A DNA stretch of 64,000 nt, taken from assembly GCF_009909235.1 (NCBI RefSeq), contig NZ_JAAAPO010000004.1, forward strand, positions 62,001-126,000. The letters are read 5' to 3'. A program made the translations under genes and the position numbers. Under the pieces are notes generated by a model. That model saw only the letters and a list, made by a program, of their open reading frames with translations. It ran no database searches and had not been told where the DNA came from. The stretch is from Novosphingobium ovatum. Lineage in GTDB: Bacteria; Pseudomonadota; Alphaproteobacteria; Sphingomonadales; Sphingomonadaceae. Every line of letters begins with the position of its first letter. Positions within the stretch are counted from its first letter, which is position 1. This document shows positions 18,439-29,900 of the stretch, piece after piece.

Positions 18439-18497
18439 GCGCATCCTTGCGGGGATGACGCCATCCCGGTCTTATCCGGGCAAGCGTCATCATGCGC
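18439..18497. repeat. Nested inverted repeat (complex hairpin) after nadC
   Basis: Three nested arms pair in order: GCGCAT (18439-18444) with ATGCGC (18492-18497), GATGACGC (18454-18461) with GCGTCATC (18484-18491), and CCCGG (18465-18469) with CCGGG (18476-18480) around a six-base loop. A nine-base bulge (18445-18453) sits on one side only. No T-run follows on either strand, so it is not a classic intrinsic terminator. It could be a mRNA 3'-end stabiliser, a Rho-associated structure or a REP-like element. Confidence 0.6.
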
Positions 18498-18549
18498 CAA
18501 CAGATAGCCTGCATGTCAGAAGCATCGCCGCTGACATGGAGGGCTGTCA

Positions 18550-19095
18550 ATGCGTCCGCTTGCCTTTGGTTTTCGCACGCCTGCCGCGCAGGATCATCCC
18601 GCCGCTGACCGCCGCCCGCTGGGGTTGAGGGTCTATGCCCGGTGCCATCTGGCCGCGATGGTCGTTGGCGTCATCGCCAGTTTTATCGCGCAGGCCGCCG
18701 TGCAACTGGTGCAGGAACCGGGCCACGCCAGCGGCCTGCCGATCCCGTCATTCGCGCCCGGCTTTGTGCTGGACATGCTGTTGTTCAATCTGGTCAACGG
18801 GCTGTTGATCGATCTGGCGCTGTGGCTGGTGCTGAACTTGCGCGGGGGTGTGCTGGCGCGATGGCTGTTTGTCGCGCTGGTGGGGTTGCATGCGCTGACC
18901 TTGCCGGGGGAATTGGCGCGGTATGATGGCGTCTCGCGTCTGGTGCAGGGGCTGTCGGTGGCCGATCTGGCGCTGCGGCTGGTGGCGGCATGGGCGCTGG
19001 TGCGTGGCGGCAGGTGGGGGCGTCCTGCGCCCACGTCGCACGGTGCAGAGGGGCTTGCCCCGCCGCCGGTTCCGGCGTTAGGCATGAACCCGTAA
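18550..19095 (+). CDS. Hypothetical membrane protein, 181 residues
   Basis: I do not recognise the family. About four hydrophobic segments are visible: the stretch with MVVGVIASFIAQAAVQLV, FVLDMLLFNLVNGLLIDLAL, WLFVALVGLHALTLPGELA, and the Ala/Leu helix near SVADLALRLVAAWALV. The C-terminus is a Pro-rich cytoplasmic or periplasmic tail. It begins about 110 bases after nadC, beyond the nested hairpin, and is followed 41 bases later by the T2 ribonuclease gene on the same strand. Confidence 0.65.
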   Translation: MRPLAFGFRTPAAQDHPAADRRPLGLRVYARCHLAAMVVGVIASFIAQAAVQLVQEPGHASGLPIPSFAPGFVLDMLLFNLVNGLLIDLALWLVLNLRGGVLARWLFVALVGLHALTLPGELARYDGVSRLVQGLSVADLALRLVAAWALVRGGRWGRPAPTSHGAEGLAPPPVPALGMNP

Positions 19096-19136
19096 CGCGC
19101 GGCGGGTTGCGGCGCGATCCATTCAGGGGGCCGCCG

Positions 19137-19880
19137 ATGACCAGACTGCCGTTGATGATTGCCGCCGCGCTGGCCTTGATCGCGCCGGTCACGGCCATGG
19201 CACAGGGCAACAGTTGCAACGTGGCGGGCGCGGCTGTGCGGCAATGGTCGATCCGGCCCGATGCCTCGACCATCACGCCGCAACAGCAACCGATCACCAG
19301 CTATACCTTTGCCCTGACGTGGAGCCCGCAGTTCTGCGCCGATAATGCCAAGCAGGTGGACACCGCGTTTCAGTGCGGGGGCGGCAACCGTTTCGGCTTT
19401 GTCGTGCATGGGTTGTGGCCAGAAGGGCCGCGCTGGTGCAGCAGCCAATCGCCCGCCATTGCCGACATGCAGGGGGCGATGTGCACCACGCCGTCATCAT
19501 GGACGCTGACGCATGAGTGGTTGAAGCATGGCAGTTGCGCCTTTGCCCGCCCGGCCGATTACTATGCCAAGGAGCGGGCCTTGTTCGCCGGGTTGCGGAT
19601 GCCCAATATGGCGGCATTGGCAGCGCGTGGCGGGCTGACGGCGGGGGCTTTGCGCAATGCGTTGGTGGCGGGCAATCCGGCGCTGCGGGCGACGCAATAT
19701 GACAGCCCGCGCGGCAAGCGCTTTGGCATCGGGATCAAGACGGCAGGCGACCGGATGTCCCTGCGCGAGGTGACGTTCTGTCTGGACCCACAATATCGCT
19801 TCATTGCCTGTCGCGGCGCGGCACAGGGTGCGTGGGACGATGACGCGATTCGCATTCAGCCGGTGCCCGCCGGGCGCTGA
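19137..19880 (+). CDS. Secreted ribonuclease T2-family endoribonuclease
   Basis: Periplasmic or secreted RNase, 247 residues. A signal peptide ends at about AMAQ (residues 20-23). Both catalytic segments are intact: CAS I HGLWPE at 91-96 and CAS II HEWLKHG at 126-132. Several cysteines are consistent with exported disulfides. I use the ATG at 19137, preceded by a G-rich ribosome-binding site, although the frame is open upstream to 18990. It converges on tadA with one base between stops. It probably scavenges nucleotides from RNA outside the cytoplasm. No inhibitor gene is visible nearby. Confidence 0.92.
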   Translation: MTRLPLMIAAALALIAPVTAMAQGNSCNVAGAAVRQWSIRPDASTITPQQQPITSYTFALTWSPQFCADNAKQVDTAFQCGGGNRFGFVVHGLWPEGPRWCSSQSPAIADMQGAMCTTPSSWTLTHEWLKHGSCAFARPADYYAKERALFAGLRMPNMAALAARGGLTAGALRNALVAGNPALRATQYDSPRGKRFGIGIKTAGDRMSLREVTFCLDPQYRFIACRGAAQGAWDDDAIRIQPVPAGR

Positions 19881-19881
19881 C

Positions 19882-20337
19882 CTAACGCCGCGCCTGGAAG
19901 AAATCGCGCAGCAGGGCTGCCGCTTTGGCCTCGCCCATGCCAGCGTAGACCTGTGGGGCATGCAGGCATTGCGGGTGGTCAAACACCTGTGCCCCATGCT
20001 CCACCGCGCCGCCCTTGGGGTCAGAGGCGGCGTAATACAGGCGCGCGATGCGGGCATGGGCAATGGCGCCCGCGCACATCGGGCAGGGTTCCAGCGTCAC
20101 CCATAATTCGCAATTGCTCAGCCGTTCATTGCCCAATGCGGCGGCCGCAGCGCGAATCGCCAATATCTCGGCATGGGCCGTGGGATCGCATTGGGCGCGC
20201 GGGGCGTTGTGGGCGGCCGCGATGATCTGTCCGTCCTTGACGATCACCGCGCCAATCGGCACTTCGCCCGCATCGGCGGCCATCCGCGCCTGTTGCAGGG
20301 CGGCGGCCATGGGGGCAGGAAGTGGCCAACGGGTCAT
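19882..20337 (-). CDS. tadA: tRNA-specific adenosine deaminase
   Basis: Zinc deaminase that converts A34 to inosine in tRNA-Arg(ACG), essential in most bacteria. The 151 residues show the cytidine-deaminase-fold zinc motif HAE at 55-57 and PCPMC at 84-88. The TadA-specific SDPKGGAVEHG block comes next and the protein ends in FFQARR. It is divergent from rpmB and convergent with the RNase T2 gene. Confidence 0.96.
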   Translation of the reverse strand: MTRWPLPAPMAAALQQARMAADAGEVPIGAVIVKDGQIIAAAHNAPRAQCDPTAHAEILAIRAAAAALGNERLSNCELWVTLEPCPMCAGAIAHARIARLYYAASDPKGGAVEHGAQVFDHPQCLHAPQVYAGMGEAKAAALLRDFFQARR

Positions 20338-20373
20338 ATTCCTTCTTTAGGCAAGGGGATGGTCGCGTGCAAC

Positions 20374-20402
20374 TTGACCTTTTCCACACGAATCGCTAAG
20401 CG
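20374..20402 (+). promoter_or_regulatory. Candidate promoter of rpmB
   Basis: TTGACC (20374-20379) and TAAGCG (20397-20402) separated by 17 bases lie about 54 bases before the L28 start, in the only gap between tadA and rpmB. The -35 is good and the -10 weak. Inferred from sequence only. Confidence 0.35.
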
Positions 20403-20455
20403 CGCCGCTCACCCGTTGTTGCGGGCACCAGATTCTATTTGAGCGAGTAACACCC

Positions 20456-20746
20456 ATGTCCCGTATTTGCGAACTGACCGGTAAGGGCCGTCAGGTTGGC
20501 CAGAACGTCAGCCACGCCAACAACAAGACCAAGCGCGTGTTCCTGCCCAACCTGCAGAACGTCACGCTGCTGTCGGAAGGTCTGGACCGCAGCTTCAAGT
20601 TCCGCGTGTCGACCCACGGTCTGCGCTCGGTCGAGCACAATGGCGGTCTGGACAACTGGCTGCTGAAGACTTCGGACACGAAGTTGAGCCCGCGCGCCGT
20701 CAAGGTGAAGCGTGAGCTGGCCAAGAAGGCTGCTGCGGCTGCCTGA
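20456..20746 (+). CDS. rpmB: 50S ribosomal protein L28
   Basis: Ribosomal protein bL28, 96 residues. The start [20 protein letters not shown] and [15 protein letters not shown] are family hallmarks, followed by [12 protein letters not shown]. It lacks the zinc cysteine quartet of Cys+ forms. As usual in alphaproteobacteria it is monocistronic, not paired with rpmG, with a strong terminator 40 bases downstream. Confidence 0.98.
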   Translation: MSRICELTGKGRQVGQNVSHANNKTKRVFLPNLQNVTLLSEGLDRSFKFRVSTHGLRSVEHNGGLDNWLLKTSDTKLSPRAVKVKRELAKKAAAAA

Positions 20747-20785
20747 TCCGGGCTGACCGCCTGATTGCGGGCGGTTGGTACGACG

Positions 20786-20819
20786 AAAAAGGCCCGGTGG
20801 GATTCCCGCCGGGCTTTTT
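20786..20819 (+). terminator. Rho-independent terminator of rpmB
   Basis: GCCCGG-TGGG/CCC-GCCGGGC stem with a small loop, flanked by an A-run (20786-20790) and a T-run (20815-20819). The A- and T-flanks make it able to act in both directions, but its position after rpmB fits plus-strand use. Confidence 0.9.
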
Positions 20820-20866
20820 CGCGTGTGTGGTGTATGATCGGCGCGCGCCGGGGTAGCCTTGGCTAT

Positions 20867-20904
20867 CGCGCCCTGTGCCCGTCTGAGAACACAGGGCGCG
20901 TTTT
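20867..20904. terminator. Second hairpin between rpmB and M28 peptidase gene
   Basis: CGCGCCCTGTG (20867-20877) pairs with CACAGGGCGCG (20890-20900) in an uninterrupted 11-base stem with a 12-base loop, followed on the plus strand by TTTT. It may back up the rpmB terminator or form the 3' end of the convergent peptidase transcript, whose stop codon is at 20910. On the minus strand no T-run follows. Confidence 0.65.
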
Positions 20905-20909
20905 GAGCC

Positions 20910-22552
<1,643 letters not shown>

Positions 22553-22556
<4 letters not shown>

Positions 22557-24739
22557 TTCTTGGCTCCCTTCTTGGCCGGGGCAGGCTTGGGCGCGGCCAG
22601 TCCGCGCGCCTCCAGCATCGGCTGGACGGACGGGTCGCGCCCGGCGAAATTGCGGTACATCACGCTGTAATCGCGGGCATATCCTTGGCTCAGGATCATG
22701 TCGCGGAAACGTTGGCCATTGGCGCGGGTCATGCCGCCGTTCTGCACAAACCACGCATAGGCGTCATGATCCAGCATCTCGGTCCACAGATAGGCGTAAT
22801 AGGCCGAGGCATAGCCATTGGCCCAGATATGGCGGAAATAGCTGGTGCGGTAACGCGGCGGGACCAGATCGGTGGCAAGGCCGGTGCTTTTCAGCGCCTG
22901 CGCTTCGAAGGCATCGACATCGGTGGGCGTCGCGCCGGGCTTTTGCATGTGCCACGACATGTCCAGCATGGCGGCGGCCACCACTTCGCCCATGGCATAG
23001 CCCTGATCGACCCGGCGCAGCTCCTTCAGCTTGGCCACCATCGCGGCGGGCATCGGCGCGCCGGTTTGCCAATGGCGGGCATAGCGGGCGATCACCTGCG
23101 GGTGGGTGGCCCAATTCTCGTTGAACTGGCTGGGGAATTCCACGAAATCGCGCGCCGTGTTGGTGCCCGCGATCGAGGGATAGCGCTGATTTGACAGCAT
23201 CCCGTGCAGCGCATGGCCAAATTCGTGGAAGGTGGTGATCACATCGTCAAAGCTGATCAGCGCGGGCTGACCAGCGGCAGGCTTGGTGTAATTCTCGACG
23301 TTATAGATCACCGGCTTTTGGCCCAGCAGGGTGGACTGGCGGACGAAATTGCTCATCCATGCGCCGCCCTGCTTGTTGTCGCGCTTCCACGGGTCGAAAT
23401 AGAACAGCGCCAGTTCGCGCCCGTCCTTGTCCCGCACGGTATAGACGGTGACATCGGGGTGATAGACCGGCAGATCGGTCCGCTTTTCAAAGGTCAGGCC
23501 ATAAAGCTGGTTGGCGGCATAGAACACGCCATCCTCCAGCACGCGGGTGATCTCGAAATAGGGCTTGGCTTGCGCCTCGTCGAACTTCAGCTTGGCCTTG
23601 CGCACGCGCCCGGCATAGCGGTCCCAGTCCCACGGCTGGACCTTGAACTTGCCGCCATCGCGGGCGATCAGGGCGTTGATGTCGGCGGCCTCGCGCCGGG
23701 CCTGCGCGGCCAATGCGGGCACCATCGCCTGCATGAAACCCATCGCCTTTTCCGGGGTCTGGGCCATCTGGTCCGACAGGGCATAGGCCGAATAATTGGC
23801 AAAGCCCAAAAGGCGCGCCTTGTCCGCGCGCAGACGGGCGATCTTCACCGCCAGTTCGCGCGTGTCATTGGCGTTGCCGCGCTGGGTGCGGGTGATGCTG
23901 GCGTTGTACAGGGCCTGGCGCGTGGCGCGGTCGTTCAGGCTGCCCAGCAGCGGCTGCTGCGTGGTGTTTTGCAGCACGATCACATGCTTGCCCGCCTGCA
24001 ACCCGCGCTCCTTGGCGGCGGCGGCGGTGGCGGCGATCTCGGCCTGCGTCAGGCCGGACAATTGGCGCGCGTCATCCACCGTCAGGGCGCCATCCTTGGT
24101 CGCGGCGGTCAGCTTCTGGCCAAAGCTGGTGGAAAGCGAGGCAAGCTGTTGGTTGATATCGGCCAGCTTTGCCTTGTCAGCGTCCGACAGGCGCGCGCCA
24201 TTCTGGGCAAAGGCCTGATAGGTGACTTTCAGCACCTGCCGCTGGTCAGGCTCCAGCCCCAGCGTGTCGATGCGGTCATACAGCGATTGCACGCGGGCAA
24301 ACAGCCGGGCGTTCAGCAGGATCGAATCGTTCAGCGCCGCCAGCTTGGGGCTCATTTCCGTGTCGATCGCGTCCAGCGTGTCATTGGTGTTGGCCGACAC
24401 CACGCCCGAAAACACGTCCATCACCCGGTCCAGCATCTGGCCCGAACGCTCCATCGCCTCGATCGTGTTGGCAAAGGTGGGGGCGTCGGGATTGCCAGCG
24501 ATAGCCTCGATCTCGGCGCGTTTCAGGGCGATGCCGCGCAGGATGGCGGGCTTGTAATCGGCGTCCTTGATGCGGGCGAAATCGGGCGCGAAAAACGGCA
24601 GCGTGCTGGGCGCGTCAAACGGGCCGGGGGCTGGCACCGGGGCCGCAGGCGCGGCGGGCGCCTGTTGCGCGACAGAGGACACCGCCGGCATCAGGGCCAG
24701 CGCGGAAACGGCAACAGCAAGCAGGGGGCGTTTGGACAT
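22553..24739 (-). CDS. dcp: M3-family peptidyl-dipeptidase (Dcp-like), exported
   Basis: Zinc peptidase of 728 residues that releases C-terminal dipeptides from oligopeptides. A signal peptide (LLAVAVSALALMPAVSSVAQ) and a Pro/Ala linker precede the M3 fold. The zinc motif HEFGH lies at about 504-508 in TTFHEFGHALHGML. Other family blocks are YFDPWKRDNKQGGAWM, FVEFPSQFNENWA and YRTSYFRHIWANGYA. A Lys/Pro-rich tail (PAPAKKGAKK) ends the protein. Its stop overlaps the M28 start, and the sulfotransferase gene ends 14 bases upstream, so these genes are probably co-transcribed. Confidence 0.94.
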
Positions 24740-24753
24740 CGGACCTCTTCCGT

Positions 24754-26811
24754 TCAGGGATGGGGATGGGGGATCGGCGCGACCGGATGGGTCGCGGGCC
24801 GGGCGGGAATGGCATCATCGGCATAGCCCAGCGCGGCGATCCACGGCTGCAACCGGGTGGCGATGGGGGCCAATGGCTGGGCGTAGCGCCGCCAGCGTCC
24901 GGCGGCGCGGGTATAGATCGGCTCGGTGACCTGAGCATAGCTGGCGGTGATGACGGTGCCGCGCGCGCGGGCGGCGGCGGTGTGGTCGGCCCCGCCATCG
25001 GGCCAGTCCAGCCCCAGCCAGCCAAACAGCGGTGCCAGTTCGCCCGCGCTGTCGGCCACCAGCCTTTCATACACCACCGTGCCCACCGGCAGGTGCAACA
25101 GGCCACAGGCGTGGGTCCATTGGGCAAAGGCTTGTTCGTACAGATCGGCCGCATCGTTCAGGTCCAGAAAGCTGGCCATGGCATTGTTGGGTCGGAAATT
25201 CGTCAGCCAGCAGGACAGCACCACGTCACACGGATGGCGCAGCGCCAGCACGAAACGGCTGTCGGGGAACAGGCGAGCGATGACATGGGCATGGCCCAGA
25301 TGCATTGGGTGTTTGTCGACCAGAATGGTGTCGGGGCGCAGATCGGTAAGCGTAGCCGCGCGGGCGAAATAGCGCGCCTGTGCCGCCGCGATCTGGTCTG
25401 GCGTCAGGCCGGGCAGCGCGGCCACTCCGCCCAGTTCGGCCAACAGGTCGCTGATCAGCGATTCCTCTTCCAGCACGCGCACGCGCGGTTCGGCCATCAG
25501 CATCGTGTCCAGCAATGTCGTGCCCGACCGGGGAAAGCCCAGCACAAAGATCGGCGCGGGGCGGCCTAGCGCCGGGGCGGGCGGCCCCCATGCGGCGGCC
25601 CATTGCGGCGTCATCAGCGCGGTGTTGGCGGCGATATCGGCGCGATATTGCGCGCCGCGCGCGCGCGGGTCGCTGATATCGGCGGCAAAGGCGGCGTTCA
25701 TCGCGGCAAAACTGGCAAAGGCAGCGTCAGCGCGGCCCAGCCGGTCGAGCAATACGCCGCGCAGATGCTGGCGCTGGGCGGGGTCGACCACGTCCTCGTC
25801 CGCCGCGTCCAGCGCCGCCAGCGCTGCATCATAGCGGTGCGCGCGTTTGTGGCGCAGCGCGTCGATGAACGACAGCGCGCCCGGCGCGATGCCATGCCCG
25901 GCGGCGGTGTCACGCAGCAGGTCCAGCTCGTCCTCGCGGTTCAGCCGTTCCAGCAGGCTGGCCAGCCCGACCCAGCCCTGTGCCATCGTCGGATCGGCGG
26001 CCAATGCCGCGCGCAAGGGCGCCTCGACCTGATCGAACCGCGCCAGCATGGCCGCGTGCTGGCCCAGATCCAGCTGGATCAGCGGATGGGTGGGGGCCAA
26101 TGCGCCCGCGCGGGCCAATGCCTCATGCGCGGCCTCGGCGCTGCCGCGCGCGCGCAACAGGGCAAAACGGGCGTAATGCACCTCGGCCTCGTCCGGCAGG
26201 GCGGCGGCCAGCGCGGTCAGGATCGGTTCGGCCTGATCCAGATCGCCCGCCTCGATCAAGGCGCGGGCAAGGTTCAGATGGATCGGCGCCGAATCAGGCG
26301 CCAGCGCGGCGGCCCGGCCCAAAGCCTGCACCGCGCCGGTATGGTCATCCATCTCGGTCAGGGCATTGCCCAGATTGTTCCACGCCGCCCAATCGCGCGG
26401 ATCCCCCGCAACGACGATGCGGTACAGCGCCACCGCCGTGGCAAATTCGCCCGCGTCCTGCGCCAGATGGCCACCCAGCCGCGCCAGACGCAGGCTGCGG
26501 TCGGCCTGTGCCGCCTGAGGCGTGCACAGCGCCAGAGCGCCCGCGTGATCCTGTGTGTGATACAGCGCGTCGGCCAGATTGGCGCGCACCGTGATATCCT
26601 GCGGGCTGTCGCGCAGCGCGGCCTGCAAAGGAGGCACTGCCGCGTCAAACCGGCCTGTCGCGCAGGCAATCGCGCCCTCGACCGCCCAGAACACCGCGCC
26701 TGACGCGCCGCGCGCCCGCGCCGCGGCCACCGCCTGCGCCGCCTGCGCCATCCGCCCCGTCCGGGCCAAGCCGATGATCTGTTGCAGGTCGTCCTGTTGC
26801 GCGGGGTACAT
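24754..26811 (-). CDS. TPR-repeat sulfotransferase-family protein
   Basis: A 685-residue fusion of N-terminal tetratricopeptide repeats (about 1-400) and a C-terminal Sulfotransfer domain. The 5'-phosphosulfate loop PIFVLGFPRSGTTLLDTML is at about 418-436. A 3'-phosphate segment follows in ARLFPDSRFVLALRHPCDVV, and a sulfotransferase-like LPVGTVVYERLV later. Such proteins transfer sulfate from PAPS, and relatives include tyrosylprotein sulfotransferases. I use the ATG at 26811 (MYPAQQDDLQ). No signal peptide is seen, so it should be cytosolic. It lies between a TonB receptor and two peptidases. The acceptor is unknown. Confidence 0.88.
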   Translation of the reverse strand: MYPAQQDDLQQIIGLARTGRMAQAAQAVAAARARGASGAVFWAVEGAIACATGRFDAAVPPLQAALRDSPQDITVRANLADALYHTQDHAGALALCTPQAAQADRSLRLARLGGHLAQDAGEFATAVALYRIVVAGDPRDWAAWNNLGNALTEMDDHTGAVQALGRAAALAPDSAPIHLNLARALIEAGDLDQAEPILTALAAALPDEAEVHYARFALLRARGSAEAAHEALARAGALAPTHPLIQLDLGQHAAMLARFDQVEAPLRAALAADPTMAQGWVGLASLLERLNREDELDLLRDTAAGHGIAPGALSFIDALRHKRAHRYDAALAALDAADEDVVDPAQRQHLRGVLLDRLGRADAAFASFAAMNAAFAADISDPRARGAQYRADIAANTALMTPQWAAAWGPPAPALGRPAPIFVLGFPRSGTTLLDTMLMAEPRVRVLEEESLISDLLAELGGVAALPGLTPDQIAAAQARYFARAATLTDLRPDTILVDKHPMHLGHAHVIARLFPDSRFVLALRHPCDVVLSCWLTNFRPNNAMASFLDLNDAADLYEQAFAQWTHACGLLHLPVGTVVYERLVADSAGELAPLFGWLGLDWPDGGADHTAAARARGTVITASYAQVTEPIYTRAAGRWRRYAQPLAPIATRLQPWIAALGYADDAIPARPATHPVAPIPHPHP

Positions 26812-26915
26812 GCGGCACTCTGTCAAAAAGGGGGGGAGAGGCGGGAGCCTGCGCCCGTTTCTCTGGCGCGTCAAACGACCTGTCGCGCGGGGCGCGAGGG
26901 GCCGCAAACGCCAAC

Positions 26916-26946
26916 GGCGACCCTCCCCATGGGGAAGGCCGCCGCC
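26916..26946 (-). terminator. Strong hairpin between TonB receptor and sulfotransferase genes
   Basis: GGCG-A-CC-C-T-CCCC-ATGGGG-A-AGG-C-CGCC forms a nearly continuous stem with CCCCATGGGG at the apex. It begins 24 bases after the receptor stop. No T-run follows on the minus strand, so it may be an attenuator or mRNA stability element that lowers expression of the downstream enzyme genes relative to the receptor. Confidence 0.45.
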
Positions 26947-26970
26947 GGAATGATGTGGGTCAGACCCGCA

Positions 26971-29900
26971 TCAGAAGTTGAAGGTCGCGCCCACGAACAG
27001 GTAACGACCCAGGGCGTCATAGGTGCCCGGATAGGTGTTGCCGTTGCAGAACGTGCCCTGGCAGGCGCTGGCAACGCCCGTGCCGCCCGAGCTGACCAGC
27101 GGCGGATCCTTGTCCAGCAGGTTGTTCACGCCCAGACGGATCGAGGCCAGACGACCGATCTTGCCCTGAACCATCAGGTCGAAATAGCTGACGGCCTTGA
27201 GGTGGCTGTTGTACAGGCTGTACGAGGCGTCAGCCAGCGTCGCGCTGGGGTTGGTGTAGTCGACGTCCACGCCGCCGATATAGCGCCAGGTCAGCGCGAC
27301 ATCGATGTTCTTGGGCGTCTGCCACATCAGGCGGGCCTTGTGGCGCCACTTGGGCGCCGGACCGCCGCAGGTCACGCCGTAATAGCCGGCGCAGTCATAG
27401 GCATCGGTCAACCCGTTATAGGTCGACTTTTGATCCAGCATCGTGCCGGTCAGGCTGAACACCACGCGGCCCGCGCTGCCCAGATTGCGGTTGTAACCGA
27501 TGTTGAACTCCAGACCGCTGGTCTTGGTCCAGCCGATGTTGGTGTTCAGGTCGGTGACATAGCCGCCCGAGGTCAGCCACAGCGAACCGGCCGCGTTGCG
27601 GTGGATCAGCGAGCAGGCCAGCGCGTTCAGGCCGGTGGTGCAGGCCGACAGAATGGCGTCCGCGCCGAACGACTGGATGGCGTTGTTCACCTTGATGTCA
27701 AAGTAATCGACGCTGACCGAGAAGCCCGGGATCGTGTGCGGCTGGATCACCATGCCCAGCGTCTTGGTCGTGGCGACTTCGGGACGCAGGGTGGCGGTGC
27801 CGCCCAGATAGCCGTTGTACTGCGAGGCCGGGTTGGGCGACACATATTGCCCCACGCGCAGGCCCTGCAGCAAGCAGCCCGTGTCGGCCGCCGTGATCGT
27901 CTTGCCCGAGCACGGATCGGTCGAACCGTCGAGCGCCACATAGTTGGCCGCGAACAGTTCCTGAATGTTGGGCGCGCGCACGGCGCGGTTCAGGCTGGCG
28001 CGCAGACGCACGTCCTCGATCGGGGTGAAGTCCAGCTCCAGCTTGTAGGTGTTGGTGTTGTACTTCTGACCGTTCGACACGCCATAGGACGAGTAACGAT
28101 AGCCGCCGTTGAAGGTCAGCATGCGATCGATGATCGGCACGGCGACTTCGCCCAGCACTTCGGTCACGTGATAGCTGCCCGAGATCGGCAGGGTCGGACC
28201 ACCCTGACCGGTCAGGTCGCCGGTGCTGAACGAATCGTCGGTCTTCAGATACAGCTTTTCCGTGCGGCGTTCGATGCCCAGCGCGATGTTCACGCCATCG
28301 GCCGCCCACGGCGACTTGATGCCATAGGTGCCCAGATCGCCCGTCAACGAACCCGACAGGATCGTTTCGGTGGTGGCGCCATTCTGGAAACCGGTGCCCG
28401 CCAGATAGGACAGCGAGGCCGCCGAGGGCGAACCCGACCAGATGTTGTAGGGCACGCAGTTCGAGCTGGGGTAGCTCAGCTTGATGCGGCAGACCGGCGC
28501 GCCGGTGCTGGGATCAGCCACCACATCCAGCGCCAGCGCCAGACGCGAGGCGCTGAACTCGTTCGAGTAGACCTGCGAGTAGTTGGTGCGGCCATACTGG
28601 AAATAGGCGTCATACTTCCACCCATGGCCCAGTTCGCCCTTGGTGCCCACGACCGTGCGGAACGCCTGGTGCTTCAGGTCGCTCTGACGGAAACCGCCTT
28701 CGACGTTGCGGCGCAGCAGCTGGAAATAGGCGGTGCTGGCGTTGGGCGCGGCGGTGGTGATCGCCTGGCTGGCGGCGGGCAGCGCGTCATATACAGACTG
28801 CACCAGCGGGAACGTGCCCAGATAGTACTTCACGATATTGGCCGAATTGCAGATCTCGGCCTTCTGCGCCGCGCTCATCAGCGGGTTGTCGCAGTTGATC
28901 GTCATCGTGTTGCCAAAATCGCCCGAAGGCGCGATCTGGGCCACGGTGCGATCGTCCATGAACATGAATTCCATGTACGGATGGACCGCGCTGCTCACCT
29001 CGTAATCGGCGAAAAGGCCGGCGGTGTAGCGATCGTCGGGGCGCTGGTAATAGTTGCTGGGCGCAAAGTTGTAGCGGGTCAGCGCGCCATTGGTGAAGGT
29101 GCCATTGCCCAGCGTGCCCACCGTCGAGGACGAGCCGCTGGCGGGCGTGAAGTAGAACGCATTGCCATTGGCCGAGGTGGCCGAACCACCGCACTGCAGG
29201 CCCGTGCGGTTACGCGAACGGTTCTGGATGGTGCAGGACGAGAAGTCGCGCGTCGACTGCAGCATCGCGTTTTGCTTGCGATAGCCGAAATAGGTCATCA
29301 GGTGACCCTTGCCATCGGCGAAATGCGTGCCAAACGCGATCGTCGCGTCAAAGCCGTTGCCGTCGAAACGGTTGCCGGTGGGATAGCTGTAGCCCGACAG
29401 GCCAGCGGCCGAGCGGGCGTTCAACAGGCCCTGCACCATGGTGCTGCCGTTGTTGTGCTGATAGATACCGTCGTTCAGCTCGACGCGCAGGCCGTCAAAA
29501 TCCTTGTCGATGACAAAGTTGACAACGCCCGCGACCGCGTCCGCGCCATAGGTGGCCGAAGCGCCGCCCGTCAGCACGTCCACGCGCTTGAGCAGTGCGG
29601 CGGGCACGAAGTTGACGTCCGCTGCCGACGAGCTGGTCGGGCTGGGGTCACCGGGGACCAGACGGCGGCCGTTCAGCAGCACCAGCGTGCGCTTGGGGCC
29701 CAGACCGCGAAGGTCGATTTCCGCCGTACCCGATGCGCCGTTCGACAGCGTCGAGGACTGCGCCGCGAACACCTGCGGCAACTGGTTCAGCAAGTCCTCG
29801 ACGCGGCTGGTGCCGGCGGTCTTGATGTCCATCGCGGTGACGGTGGTGATGGGAGCGGCCGAACGCAGGTTCGGATTGACGATGCGGGTGCCGGTGACGA

